Source: Aphanomyces cochlioides | Taxonomy: Eukaryota; Oomycota; Saprolegniomycetes; Saprolegniales; Verrucalvaceae | NCBI GenBank assembly: GCA_019828595.1 | Contig: JAHQRK010000014.1 | Location: forward strand, 434,001-498,000 | Direction: 5' to 3' | Length of the DNA stretch: 64,000 bases | Part shown: piece by piece, positions 1 through 10,777 of the stretch | Layout: each line of letters begins with the position of its first letter | Position numbering within the stretch: position 1 is the first letter of the stretch | Position numbers and translations under genes: made by a program | The notes under the pieces: generated by a model | What the model was told of the DNA's origin: nothing | The model's input: the letters and a program-made list of their open reading frames with translations, nothing else | Database searches by the model: none

Positions 1-277
1 ACGCGACAATCCTAGCAATCTTGTCGATAACGGCTGCTCCATCACGTTGTAGTCCATGCTTGCGTAGTAGAGTTGAGATTTCATTCGCTATAGTGCGTTT
101 GTTCGCTCCTGTCTTAGTCTTCGTGGCGCCTTTGTAGCGCATCCAATTGAAGAACTCGCCCGCCCTGTTTCGATGCGTGATCCAGCCAATAAGTATGTCA
201 ACGGAGCTGCGGCCGTCAATTGAGACGCTTGTGCACTCGGAGCACTTGCAGTTGTCTCCATCCCATGCGACCACCAT
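1..277 (-). CDS. partial oomycete-type hypothetical protein (runs off left edge)
   Basis: A minus-strand frame is open from an ATG at 275-277 to the window edge, 92 codons visible. It starts MVVAWDGDNCKCSEC and then shows a conserved-looking block with ...VDILIGWITHRNRAGEFFNWMRYK and ...TIANEISTLLRKHGL spread over residues 25-75. This pattern (short W-rich helix, a G/T/K-rich link, then an ANEI-type helix and an R-rich tail) resembles a small domain common in oomycete transposon-linked and hypothetical proteins; that resemblance is from memory and weak. The frame stays open some 40 codons upstream of the ATG, so the true start could be earlier or on another exon. The C terminus is outside the window. 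Function unknown. Confidence 0.5.
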   Translation of the reverse strand, partial: MVVAWDGDNCKCSECTSVSIDGRSSVDILIGWITHRNRAGEFFNWMRYKGATKTKTGANKRTIANEISTLLRKHGLQRDGAAVIDKIARIVA

Positions 278-839
278 TTGCTTCACCTTCACAAACTGAT
301 AAGCCTCCGCCAGACAGAGCTGTGCAGGCCTCTGAGCCAAAAATGCCACAGACCACAGGAAAGAACACAGATCAGAGGCTTGTAATTTTGACCAATTACA
401 GCGGCGTATTTTCTGTGACATATTTCTGATCTGATTTCCTGTGCAGCTTTGAAACCCCCTATTATTCCTGCAGTTCGGTTTATACAAGTAATATATACAT
501 AAATATAGGTTATAAAATATGACAGGTATTGTTTAGCTGTTGGGCTTTGTATCAGCGTGAAAACCTCAGTATTGACATACCTCTTTTGCCAAACTCAGCT
601 ATACGAACGCTTTTATAGTACTAGGTAGTGCCTGAATATAGATAGAGTAGATTCAAACGTCTTCCAAGACGGTAATTGGGATGTCATTGATAAGTAATAT
701 AAATTATGAAAGGTTTCTTGAATAGAGGGACTTTGATCTAGGATGGCCTTCCATGTCGAAGTTCGAAGCGCAATCTGCAGCGTGATGATGGTGTCGCAAA
801 TGGGCATTTCTTGAGTGGCCAGCAAGGAGAACTCGAGAT
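278..839. other. intergenic spacer, divergent promoters
   Basis: No convincing gene. The 480-560 part is AT-rich. Short frames on both strands here have no recognisable domains and those at 613-1029 minus are shadows of the first exon of the next gene. Confidence 0.5.
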
Positions 840-2528
840 ATGGTCGCATTCGAGACGGAGCGGACGTCGGAGAGATCTCCACTGGCCACAGCAACGCCTT
901 GTGTTGATCAAACGAGTCTTCTGCCGCTGAAACATGAGACGCCAACGTCGATCGCGAATGAACTCCCGCAACTTTTGTCTCTGAGCATCCCAGTGGTAAC
1001 AACAACGTTTGGAGGACCCTCTTGCTCATCTTGCTTTCTTAGATGTTCACGATGATCATGGAGACTCTTCCGTCCATGTCTAGTATTGCCTTGGTCGGTC
1101 AAATGCAATCGGAGAACGTGCAAGTCTACGTCGACGCCGTCGCCATCTCGAGCATGGTACATGCCTCTAGGATTGTACCGAAAGCTCAGCCTCGTCTAGT
1201 ATTTCAACATCACATCCATGGCGGTCGTGAGCGGCCTTGCGACTGCCCTCGACACGCTCTGCACGCAAGCATTTGGCGCTGGGAATACGACGAAATTCGG
1301 TGTCTACTTGCAAAGTGCGCTGCTTGGCTTACTCATTGTACGCTCCATGCTCGCTCAACTCTTCCTCATGGAGCTATGTAGGCGCTCGTGCCCGTCACGC
1401 TTCTCAATGTTTTCTCGGGTCAGATCCTTGTCTTCCTCGGCCAAGATCCTGCGATTGCCAACCACGCCCAGAGCTTTCTCTTCTTCTCGTCGCTGGGTTT
1501 GCCTGGCTTTTGCATCTACAACATCTTGAAGAAGATGCTCCAAGCCCATAATGTCGTCCAGCCGATGGCCATCATTGCCATCTTGGGCAATGTCATTCAC
1601 CTCAGCTTGGGGTATTACCTGACGTACTACACGTCTGTGGGGCTCATTGGTCCTGCCATCTCACGGGCGATTGCGTACACGGGCATGACGCTATTGATGT
1701 TCCTCTACTTGGCTTGGAATCCTCTCTACAAGACATGGGAGTTGCGATGGAGTTGGGCGGCGGCGACGAGTCACTTGGGTCAATTCTTCAAGTACGGTGT
1801 GCCTGGCATGCTCATGATGATGACGGAATGGGCGGCGTTCGAAATCCTCACGCTCTTCAGTGGCCTCATGGACGACCACGTCGTCGTCATTGGCGTCAAT
1901 TCGGTTCGTCGCCGCTGTTTTATCGTGGATCTCACCGATGGCCTATAGATCCTCATGAACATGCTCTCATTCGTCTACATGCCATTCTCGGGCAATGGCA
2001 TTGCGGTCAACATTCGCATCGGCAACTTGCTAGGAGCGTACAAGCCCAAGAGTGCCAAAGTCGTCATGCAAGCTGGCTTTGTCATGGCTGCCGGCATGAT
2101 CACCATCGTCGCAAGTCTCCTCGCTCTTGGCCGCCATGTCATTCCTCAAGTCTTCATCCACGATCCAGTTGTCGTCGAGTAAGTCGTCGCCAGTGTATTG
2201 CCTCATTTCTGCCGGTAGACGAACTTCCACGGCGATTTTGTGCATCATCTTGCTGCAAATGAGCGATGCATTCAACGCCAACTGCCAAGGCGTGCTTCGA
2301 GCCACGGGCCAGCAAGATATCGGCACGTATGTCAATACGGCAGCGTACTACATCGTGGGCATTCCCATGGCTTGTCTGTGGGGATTTTCATGGCACGGCA
2401 GCGTCGAAGGGCTCTGGCTTGGCTTTACAACTGGTTCCCTCGTCGCCCTCTCGGTGTTTGCGTGGATCTTGAGTCAATTGGACTGGAAGGAACAAGCAAA
2501 GCAAGCTGTTGCTCGTGTCCAAGAGTAG
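840..2528 (+). CDS. MATE-family multidrug/toxin extrusion transporter
   Basis: Six exons give a 489-residue polytopic membrane protein: 840-995, 1043-1156, 1200-1337, 1382-1903, 1949-2178, 2219-2528, with introns of 40-47 nt that all start GT and end AG. Family hallmarks are the N-terminal ELPQLLSLSIPV, the ALDTLCTQAFGAGN block after the second intron (the MATE GxATALDTLCxQAFGA signature), and the second-half motif GNGIAVNIRIGNLLGAYKP. MATE proteins usually have 12 helices and about 450-500 residues, so this is full length. They export organic cations or other small molecules against a proton or sodium gradient at the plasma or vacuolar membrane; the substrate here cannot be read from sequence. 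The start ATG at 840 is the first in frame and gives a short hydrophilic leader. An alternative is an upstream non-coding exon only. Confidence 0.9.
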
Positions 2529-3387
2529 ACCCTTCAATTTGTAAAGAATGTATTGATGACAGTGCTGTCAAGCTGACGATATTGCTTTGGCTCGACAGTC
2601 TATTTGGGATCACCACCAAGACGTCGTGGTCACATCAATGGTATGCAGTCATCTCTTTCGACTGCATGCGCTGTCGAGGTTGAAGTAATTAGCCCATGGC
2701 TGCCATAATGACAAGAACGAGTCCGCAGGTGACGCTGAAAACTGTGCCTCAGGGTGTCTATAGTGTAGATTGATCTCAATCTTGGTCGTGAGACTACAAT
2801 GTCTACTTCTCGCGGCTTGCTGCCTTGATTCGCACACGGCATTGATAACTCGTCTGATGCCGTGGTGCACATAACACAGAACTTGTGCTCAGTCGATGCT
2901 GGAGGGTTGCCCATTTTAAGAGCTCCAAGAATTTTTCGTCGTCATGAGGAAACTCTAGTCCCTTGGAGTCACCCATGCAAATTTCACGCTATCCATACAA
3001 GCTCTTCATCGTAGATCTCGATACTTCCGACGAGATTTCATCAGCCGGAGGTATCGTTCAATGACCCGGACTCAAAGTATCGCTATCCATCAAGCCAAAT
3101 GCTCCAAAAATATACCTAGCACATGTATTCTCGTTTAAAGTACATACGACAACTGCATACGTCTCATTTCACGAGCAAAGGTGGACTTTCTCGGCGATTC
3201 CATGGCGCAAGATCTTCCTGGTGACTCCTCGGCAGTCCGAAATCTTTCGATTTATCTAAATGAGATTTGATTGGCTAAAATTCAAATTCAACCAACATTC
3301 CGCCTATCTTTTTCTTATTTTCAGCTTGAATATTTAAAAAGTCGTCACTTTTCTTTTTTGTTCTTTTTCTCGGGGGCGCATCTTGCG
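2529..3387. other. intergenic spacer
   Basis: About 860 bp without a supported gene. The part nearest 3388 carries an inverted CCAAT box (tgattggct, about 3267-3275) and AT-rich sequence, consistent with the promoter of the next gene. Minus-strand frames near 2630-2914 show no domain and look like chance. Confidence 0.5.
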
Positions 3388-4269
3388 ATGGAGAGCGCAA
3401 GTCCATCGCCGAGCGCCAAGGCCGAACTCTCGCCGACATCGTCCGTGGGAACTACACAGCCGTTGAGTGGAACGCCGAATGAGTCTGCGCATCACTTTGT
3501 CGTGAAGAAAGGCCGGCCTTTGCATTCGATTTGGAGCGTGTTCACGGACAAAGTGAATGCACACTTGCTGTCGGAAGGCCCGCGCGCGCCATGCAAGCAT
3601 TGCAACAACGTCGTGCTGCACCACAACAAAACAGCATGTGTGGAACGTCACTTGAAGAAATGTGCGCCGTTCTTGACTCGCATGCACGCCCTGCCGACCC
3701 ATGAACGACCGGATTGGTTCAACAATCCACGATCCAGTAAGAAATCTCTCGACGCTGCAAGTCTCGTCTTCTCCATCAAAAAGCAGCAACAAACCAAATC
3801 AACCGTCTATTCGACGACGTCTGCAGCTTCTTCGTCGTTCTTGCACGTCGCTGCGGCTGCTACGACATCGCCAACAGTCAAACTCAACGTCGGAGGAAGT
3901 GTTTTTGAAACGACGAAAGCGACGTTGCTCCAGCACGAACATTCTTTTTTTCATGACTTGCTTGTCAATGGCCATCCTCGAGCCGACGGTATGCATCGAC
4001 TGCTTGAGGTCATTTGTCCTCATTCTCTCGTAGGCACATATTTCCTCGACTTGGATCCGAAAAGTTTTGGCCATGTGATGGATTTCCTGCGCTTTGGAGA
4101 GCTGAGCGTCGAAGGATTGACTGGCTGGGATCGCCGCAAGTTGGCAAAGACGATGGCGTTTCTCAAGCTCCAACTTCCACCTTGGGATCCACTGACTGAG
4201 TCAGCCGCGCTTGAGAAAGCGCCGAGCTCTTCGTCCATTCCATCTCCTGCCCCTGTCCATCATATCTGA
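3388..4269 (+). CDS. BED-like zinc finger plus BTB/T1 (KCTD-type) protein
   Basis: Two exons, 3388-3988 and 4034-4269, with a 45-nt intron that is a multiple of three, so the unspliced frame is open too. The 278-residue product has a BED-like finger around residues 40-90: aromatic W, then CKHC, then H..RHLKKC. It ends in a T1-type BTB domain (VKLNVGGSVFETTKATL, then after the splice TYFLDLDPKSFGHVMDFLR). T1 BTB domains of the KCTD group make pentamers or tetramers and often serve as CUL3 adaptors; BED fingers bind DNA. The Ser/Ala-rich stretch between them is probably a linker. The ATG at 3388 is the first in frame after a TTG-only extension upstream. The pairing of domains is seen directly; the ubiquitin-adaptor role is inference. 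Confidence 0.85.
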   Translation: MESASPSPSAKAELSPTSSVGTTQPLSGTPNESAHHFVVKKGRPLHSIWSVFTDKVNAHLLSEGPRAPCKHCNNVVLHHNKTACVERHLKKCAPFLTRMHALPTHERPDWFNNPRSSKKSLDAASLVFSIKKQQQTKSTVYSTTSAASSSFLHVAAAATTSPTVKLNVGGSVFETTKATLLQHEHSFFHDLLVNGHPRADGMHRLLEVICPHSLVGTYFLDLDPKSFGHVMDFLRFGELSVEGLTGWDRRKLAKTMAFLKLQLPPWDPLTESAALEKAPSSSSIPSPAPVHHI

Positions 4270-4642
4270 AAATGTCGCGCGATCGCATGATTGTGGTGCC
4301 ACATCCGTCCGACGTCTCGCCATTTCAAGCCGATGTTTCTAGTCCTACATTGCTCCCAACCTTGCGTCGAGTGGCTCTATGGCGAGCGTTCGCATTTCTC
4401 TATAACTAGGTAGTTTGAATGAATATGAAGGTCTTGATTTCATCGTGAGACGAACAGTCGCCGCGGACGGTGCCGCTTCCACGCATCGCCACGCTTCTTA
4501 GTTAGTAATGAAAAACCCGTTACAAAACGTACATTTAACGTCAGTATACAAAATCCAAGTCTAATTTTATCTCGAGGCTATAATTAAAATAAAAACGGAG
4601 ACAGTCTCGTGAGAGATTGGCGAAAAGGTTCCCCCAAGCTCA
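4270..4642. other. intergenic spacer
   Basis: AT-rich second half (4500-4600). No gene or repeat recognised. Confidence 0.5.
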
Positions 4643-5396
4643 ATGCGATCCTTCTCGGTCGTGTCGCTCCTTGCTCTATGCACCATGCTGGGAATGAATC
4701 CACAGAGAACAGGCGTCCAAGCACTCTCGACGCCGCAAGTTGTCCATTATACCTTTGACAAAGCACGAGCTGGCGGCGTCACGGGCTCGATCAACGTTAT
4801 CTACGACTCGCCGCTCAGTCCAAATGTGTCGATTACAACCGACATTGACATGCGAGCACTCAATATGACGCAAGTCCTCGCGGTCTATCCAGGTTGTGCA
4901 CCGCACATTCAAGAGTACAAGTGGTATTTGGTCGTGAACGACGTCGGCGTCGTCCCCTTGGTCGGTTTCCTCGACGTTTGCGACCTCATCGACCCTTCGG
5001 TAAACGTTCGACGATCTCCACCTCGAGATAACATCGTCACGATAGGATGTTTGGACGCCAGTAGATACATCTAGCACACCTCGATGCAATGCGACAACGT
5101 CCCGAAACGTGAACTTGTCGGGCCAACTCGGACGACTGATCGTACAGAACAACGGGCGTATCTCGCAGTCGTGGACAAACGTCCCATTTCCATCGTACGC
5201 ACAAGTGACACCGCGATGGAGCATGGTGCTCCATGCAGTGTGTGGCGACTCAAGTCCACCCGTTGTCTGTGCACGCGTGGATTTCGAACTGCGGGCGACC
5301 AATAGCCACCACCAGGTCCATCGAAAGGAAGCGCACGGGATTGTTGGCGTCGCGGCGTTTGTCCTTGCGTCTAGTCTGCTGCTCTTTTTAAGTTAA
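4643..5396 (+). CDS. secreted or surface protein with C-terminal hydrophobic tail
   Basis: Two exons, 4643-4999 and 5046-5396 (intron 46 nt, ends cgatag), give about 235 residues. Residues 1-27 form a clear signal peptide (MRSFSVVSLLALCTMLG...VQA). The mature part has several cysteines and NxT/S sites (NVSI, NMTQ, NATT, NLSG), and the protein ends in a short hydrophobic tail (GIVGVAAFVLASSLLLFLS) with no cytoplasmic extension, which fits a GPI-anchor signal or a single membrane helix. No known family is recognised. The splice was chosen because it is the only GT-AG pair that joins the two open frames without a stop. The stop lies 7 bp from the stop codon of the convergent DCAF4-like gene. Confidence 0.75.
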
Positions 5397-5403
5397 CTCT
5401 GTA

Positions 5404-7026
5404 CTACTTGTAATCCATCACTCCATGTCGTCCGCCCACTCGAAGACACGTCTCGCTGGTCCATTCAATTGACTCAACGACTTCGATCCCGTTGTCTCTT
5501 GCTGCAATCATCCTTCCATCGCGTACGCTCCACAATTGAACTGTTGTCGACGCTGTCGTTGCAGCCAACATGGTTTCCGAAGGGTCCTACGCAGCCAAAC
5601 AGTCGCCATGATATCAAGAGCACAAAAATTTCTACCACGGCTAGGCGTACTGGGAAGCGTCGAGACGATGGAGCAGCATATTCGACGACAGGAAGCACTG
5701 ATTTTCGAAGATCCCATTGACAGATCGCGCCGTTTGTTGTGCTCGCCAAGATGGACATGTTGTTGCATAAGGCATGCACGTCAGAAATGGAACTCGGACT
5801 TGACTTCTCGGAAGCTTTCGAGCCACACCGTTGGATTGCAGCGGGATGACGACTTCGTACATCCCAAAGCCACAGATCACCACCGCGTGTGCCATTGAGA
5901 ATGGAATTGCCCTACATGATAGGAACAAAGGAATTTGTCTAAGTTGAGCATTTACCTGGTGGCAAAAGCATTGTGCAAAGACATCCGACGGCGTTGCTGG
6001 GCCATGCATGACTTTCGACATCTCGATGTCAACTAGATGGACGCGGCGATCCCGTGTCTTGTTCCCAAGGAATGTAGCTGCCAACGCCAGTTGAGAACTC
6101 TTCCGAGGACTCCTACAACGCAACACGTTAAAGACGACGGGAATGAAATGTACCAAGCATGAGTCCATGCATTTGGAACGTCCAAAGTCTACAGCGACAA
6201 GGATGAGAGCAAGCATAAATCCCGCTGAATACGTAGCGAGCTTGAAGCGAAATGGAATCCACGACACGGAGGAAGCCGCTCGTATTAGCGCCGCCGATTG
6301 CCGAGCAGGAAAGCAGTTCAGACTGCTGGGGATGCCACCGCAGATGGGACACCTACCGAGTTTCATGAGTCCGACAAAGATAGAATGACTTACATTGGGA
6401 TATATGAAAGGCAGCGTTTCAGTCACGACTTCGAGCCATCGGATGCCAGGACGAACAATGTACAAAGTGCCATCAACCACTGGAGCAAGTAATGAGTCGA
6501 GAGAGAGAGTGGAAGAAAGGTACATGCGATGGCGAGGTCGCCATTTGCTGCAGTGCGGACGTGCGCAATAGGCTCTGGTGGAAAGGGATATGGATTTATC
6601 TCCCACAAGGCTCGACATGAGCGCTACAAAACCTCATCAAATGCGATCAATGATGAATCATCCAACCGTTTGGATGAGTTGGATCAAGTCTCTTGGATCC
6701 TGAGGTTGTCGACCGAACATTTCGCGCTCGATAAGATGGCGTGTCCAAGATCGGGGCTTGGCTTGCTTGGTTGCGGCTGCAGACGGAGCTGCTTGCGTGA
6801 GAGCTGGCGACGGTTGTGGTGGAGCTTTGCCAGGAAAGTATTTCCCCTTGGCTGGGTCGTAATAGAAACCTGGGATTGCTTTGGGTCGGCTGGACGATGC
6901 TGACGCTTCAGTCGGTTCATCTTGCTTGGTTTCCTTAGCACGCTGTGCTTCCAGAGCTGCAAGGAATGCGGCGCTTGGCTCACTGTTCTTGGCGTCATAT
7001 CTGCGCCGTTTGGCTTTCTTGGTCAT
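5404..7026 (-). CDS. DCAF4: DCAF4-like WD40 protein (DDB1-CUL4 substrate receptor)
   Basis: Eight exons on the minus strand (7026-6667, 6623-6524, 6479-6394, 6352-6233, 6188-6154, 6112-5956, 5911-5651, 5586-5404) give 433 residues; introns are 41-64 nt. The N terminus is basic (MTKKAKRRR) and carries IPGFYYDPAKGKYFPG, the motif typical of DCAF4. The WD40 part contains VPNAWTHAWSP, SDVFAQCFCHQGNSILNGT and GGDLWLWDVRS, which align by eye with human DCAF4 (IPGAWSCAWS, SDVLAQQFAL...). Further repeats are GAICQWDLRK and TVQLWSVRDG. DCAF4 proteins are nuclear adaptors for CUL4-DDB1 ubiquitin ligases; substrate unknown here. Human DCAF4 is about 495 residues, so this is near full length. The start is 40 bp from the start of the divergent tRNA thiolase gene, so they share a promoter. 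Confidence 0.85.
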
Positions 7027-7066
7027 CTTGAAGAATTTCAACCTATCATTTGAGTTGATATACCAC

Positions 7067-8565
7067 ATGGCCCCATTGAACATGTCCGCGATGCGACGCT
7101 CCATGAAGCGCGTCTGGCCAGCCATGATGCAACAGCGTCGAAGCCTCTCTACGGCCAAGCAACGTGTGATAGTTGGTATGTCTGGTGGAGTCGATTCGTC
7201 CGTGGCGGCATATCTCCTCCACCAGGACAAATCGTTTCATGTCGAAGGCGTGTACATGAACAACTGGGATTCGTCTGACGAAGAAGGCCAAGCGACCTGT
7301 CCAGCAGATCTCGAGTACGAGTCCGTCCGACAAGTGTGTCGTGAGATTGGTATCTCATGCACTCGCGTCGACTTCGTCCAGGAGTATTGGAACAATGTCT
7401 TCTCGCCATGTTTGGACGAATATGCTCAAGTACGTCGGAATTCGCCCCGCTTCTTCGATGTCATTATGCGTCTTCTAGGGATGGACTCCAAATCCAGACG
7501 TCTTGTGCAACCGTAAGATCAAATTTGATGCCTTTGCACGGTATGCCCATGAGCATCTTGGTGCAGATTGGATTGCCACGGGTCATTACGCGCAGCTAAA
7601 ACCAGCAGACGCACAAAGTTCAGCTTTGGCGTTGTATGCAGCCGTGGACGGCAACAAGGACCAGAGCTATTTTCTTTCCCATGTCCATACTTCCGCATTT
7701 CAAAAGGCAAGATCATGAACGGCAGCATTTGTTGATATTCTTCACCCAGGTTCGTTTTCCACTGGGAGCGTTGACAAAGCCACAAGTGCGAGCGATCGCG
7801 ACAGACGCCAACTTGAGTGCAGCAACGGCCAAGGAAAGCATGGGCATTTGCTTCATTGGAAAGCGGCCATTTGGATCCTTCCTTGCACAATACGTCGCTC
7901 CACGCGCTGGCCATTTTGAATCGGTACGAACGATCAATTCTTCAAATGCATACTGAGCGTCGTGGAGTAGATCGAGTCGGGCAAGCGCCTTCATGCTCAT
8001 GATGGTTTCAGCTCATACACGATCGGTCAAGGGGCCAAGTATTCTGGACAGCCCGTGAAGTGGTTTGTTGTCGGCAAACGGGAGCACGATGCAGCAATTT
8101 TGATTGCGCCTGGCACACATCACCCTGCACTCTTTTCAGACCATGCCTTCGTGCCAACAAAAGCATTCAACTGGATCACACTTCCTCCTCTCGTATGTCT
8201 TTCATTTTGCTCCTCTTTTCAAAATTTCGTAGGCATTGGACCAACCGAGTCCACAGCGATTTCAATGCTGGTATCGAGCGCGATACCGTCAGCCATTGAG
8301 TCGATGCACGGTCACAATCTCCAGTGCAGACGAAATGCTTGCGAGTTCGAGCACTCATCAGCAACGTCCGTCGTCTTCACCGCACGATTTGTTTCTCCAT
8401 ATCGAGTTCGACGTGCCACAACGAGCCATCGCACCAGGTCAGTCTATTGTGCTCTACCGTGACGACGGGCTATGCTTCGGCGGTGGTGCTGTCCATGCAG
8501 CTGGACCTTCGTATTTCGAAATGAGCAAACCTCTTCCGTCGCCTCTGCCTGAATGGAGTGTCTAA
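7067..8565 (+). CDS. mnmA: tRNA-specific 2-thiouridylase (MnmA/TRMU family), probably mitochondrial
   Basis: Five exons (7067-7429, 7479-7706, 7750-7923, 7971-8192, 8233-8565) give up to 439 residues. The PP-loop SGGVDSS, the MNNWD block, [43 protein letters not shown], the second catalytic-cysteine block [13 protein letters not shown] and the [20 protein letters not shown] block are all in family order. MnmA/TRMU adds sulphur to U34 of tRNA-Lys, -Glu and -Gln. The Arg/Ser-rich leader before the PP-loop (several in-frame ATGs, 7067, 7082, 7091) looks like a mitochondrial presequence, as expected for eukaryotic TRMU. The first ATG is taken as start. The second intron uses a GC donor. Confidence 0.92.
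7707..7749 (+). other. GC-AG intron in the tRNA thiolase gene
   Basis: The exon ends caaaag and the intron begins gcaaga and ends cccag. Removing exactly these 43 bases joins ...TSAFQK to [12 protein letters not shown] in frame, which is the contiguous MnmA sequence. No GT donor nearby does this. Confidence 0.8.
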
Positions 8566-8566
8566 C

Positions 8567-10070
8567 TCATGTTAAAAACCAACCGTCAGCTATCAACGAT
8601 GCGGCGTCGAGCCTCTTGGAAGGATCTTTCTCTAAGCACATTTGAATTGTGCGCTGTACAATTAACAAGAGATGAGAAATTGCCATGGAGACCGTCTTAC
8701 CTTTGTCTCCTGAGGAATAATAGGCGAGTCTGGGAAGACGACGTGTTCGAATTGACGCAATTGCTCGACGAAATGCAGCTTCATCGAGTCGGGCAAGTCA
8801 ACCAAACCAGGTCCGAGAGGGTGGTGGCCATATAGCATGACAAAGTAGAGCACACCGAGTGCCCAGACATCGGCCGCACTGCACGACACAGTGTTACCCA
8901 TGCGTTCAAGGCAAAAGAACGCTTCTGGCGGACAGTAGAGCAAATGAACACCGCTCATTTCTTTTACTCGATGGTGTGGTATTGTTGGGAGCATTTCCCG
9001 ACGACTCCGTGAAGATTTGAGATTTGTCACGCGCACAGACATGAGATTGGGCGAGACGAGGATGTTGGCTGGCCGGAGATCGCAGTGCGACGTGCGTGAC
9101 TATAAGACTACAGTGAGTGTACACGAAGGAGAAATCTATAGAACACCTCTATGAAGAGGAATTGAATACAACGAGCAACGCTGTGTGCCACGGTGTCGGC
9201 TTGAGCGTGGATGAGACGACCTCTAGGTTGACGCTACAGATGGGAAATGTGTCAACCTATTGAGAGAAGCACTTACGAGCAGAAAAGTTTCGAGATCTTC
9301 CTCCATATACTCAAGGGCGTACATTGCATACGACTGCGCTTCATAAGTGCAAGTGAGAACGCCGTCCCGCGAGACACCAACAAGTGTCTCGGTTGTGTCG
9401 AGGCGCTGAGGAAGAAAATGAGATGCAGATTACCAAGCTCACGTACAGCAAGGGCTTTATGATCATAGATGATCATGAGCATGTCACTTGAAATCTTTAA
9501 TGACACTGTCTGGCGCAAGGTAAGATCGAATGTTTTCCATAGCTCGATGCCACACGAACTCTCACCGAGGAGTTCAACGAGTTGAAATCTTTCGCAAAGA
9601 ATTGGCAATGCAGCAAACGGTGATTCTAACATGCACAATTAGATCAGTGGCCATCGAAATCACTACTCGTTTGCAATGCAAATCGGTTCACTTTGATGTT
9701 GTGTAACTTGGCGTCGCGCACGTATTGCTACAATCCACTTAGACGATTGAAGAGACTTAACCTCGTACATCATATTCCTCAAACTCCCGTTCAGCTTGTT
9801 CCATGCGTATTCGCAGATACACTGGCAGCTCTTCTCGGGCATTTGGTGCCTATTTTCCCTCGCTTTAGACAAAGCGCCCCATATTCCTTACCTCTTGACG
9901 CACCATTGCTAAGAAATCTGGCTCAACTTGCATTCGAAGATGGTCTAAATCGCGTTGATGCCTAATCAACTTTAAGACTTGACAACAAATTGTAAATGCC
10001 TCTCAAGGAGCTCTCTCTGGGCTTCCTGGAGTTCTTGTTGGCGAGCTGGAAGCGGACGGGGCAGAACCAT
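8567..10070 (-). CDS. Tousled-like kinase homolog, predicted pseudokinase
   Basis: About nine minus-strand exons give roughly 410 residues. Residues 1-90 form a charged coiled coil (RQQELQEAQRELL, RIRMEQAEREFEEYD). The kinase fold follows: RFQLVELLGESSCGIELWKTFDL, SLKIS with the lysine, hinge ALEYMEEDLETFLL, HCDLRPANILVSP, LLYCPPEAFF, ADVWALGVLYFVMLYGHHPLG and a C-lobe end RTIQMCLEKDPSKRL. Coiled coil followed by RFxLxxLLGxxxxxExxKxFDL, and the YxPPE and YGxxPxG blocks, point to the Tousled-like family, which acts in chromatin assembly. The DFG site reads VTNLK, so the metal-binding Asp is missing, and the glycine loop is degenerate. One upstream intron may use a GC donor (uncertain). Its stop codon is 1 bp from the stop of the thiolase gene. 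Confidence 0.8.
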
Positions 10071-10243
10071 GAGGAGAGCGCGCGATCTTGTCTTTTCTTT
10101 CGTAAATCAAAAAGTGATCAATTTATTGAGATGTTCGATCCATTTTAATTTCTCCAAAAAGATTTAATATGCTTTTTAAATATTTTAAATTGAGTTTATA
10201 ATCAATTTTTGTTTTTATTCAATTTTATTGGAGTCAAATTCCA

Positions 10244-10700
10244 ATGGGGCAAGGTGCATCGCTCGTCCGAACAATCGTGAGCGACGTGCGCGAAATCGTC
10301 GCGGCGACCAACAAGGATGCATATCTGAAACAATACAATGCGTATAAGGAAGCGTCTGCACGCCTTGAAGCTGCCAAAATGAGGAATGCTGCACTGCAAC
10401 AACAACTTGAAATGACCAAATTGGATGTGTACTCACAGTCTGAAGCGCTCCGCCAGCAAAAGGAGCAGATGGACCATCAGGTACGACCAATTCCGACATC
10501 AATCATAAGGTGTGGTGTAGATTGATGAATTCGCCAACATGTACGCCATTGACGGCGAGTTCTTTGATAAACATCGACGTCATGCAAAAGAAGTCAAGGA
10601 ACAAGTGACCAAAGGCGGACACGACGACACACACGACTCGAAAGGAGAATCAGCAGCGGCACAACCTAAGAAAGACGGCGGTGCCACTTCTGGTCATTAA
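10244..10700 (+). CDS. small predicted N-myristoylated coiled-coil protein
   Basis: Two exons, 10244-10480 and 10521-10700 (intron 40 nt), give 138 residues. It starts MGQGASLVRT, a strong N-myristoylation context (Gly2, Ser6), followed by a long helix rich in Ala/Gln/Glu (residues 20-80, for example SARLEAAKMRNAALQQQLE) and an acidic-basic tail ending GGATSGH. It could be a membrane-tethered coiled-coil or ESCRT-like adaptor, but no family is recognised. The coding sequence is preceded by very AT-rich DNA (10080-10243) shared with the divergent TLK-like gene. Confidence 0.75.
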
Positions 10701-10777
10701 TGTGTAATGCACAATGTTTGGAGACATCAAGAGCATTCAACATTGACACAATATCTTTGTACTATGCTTTACATATC

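Noticed and set aside
613..1029. Minus-strand 138-codon frame
   Set aside because: It is antisense to the first MATE exon and promoter and has no domain; the plus-strand exon has clear family sequence.
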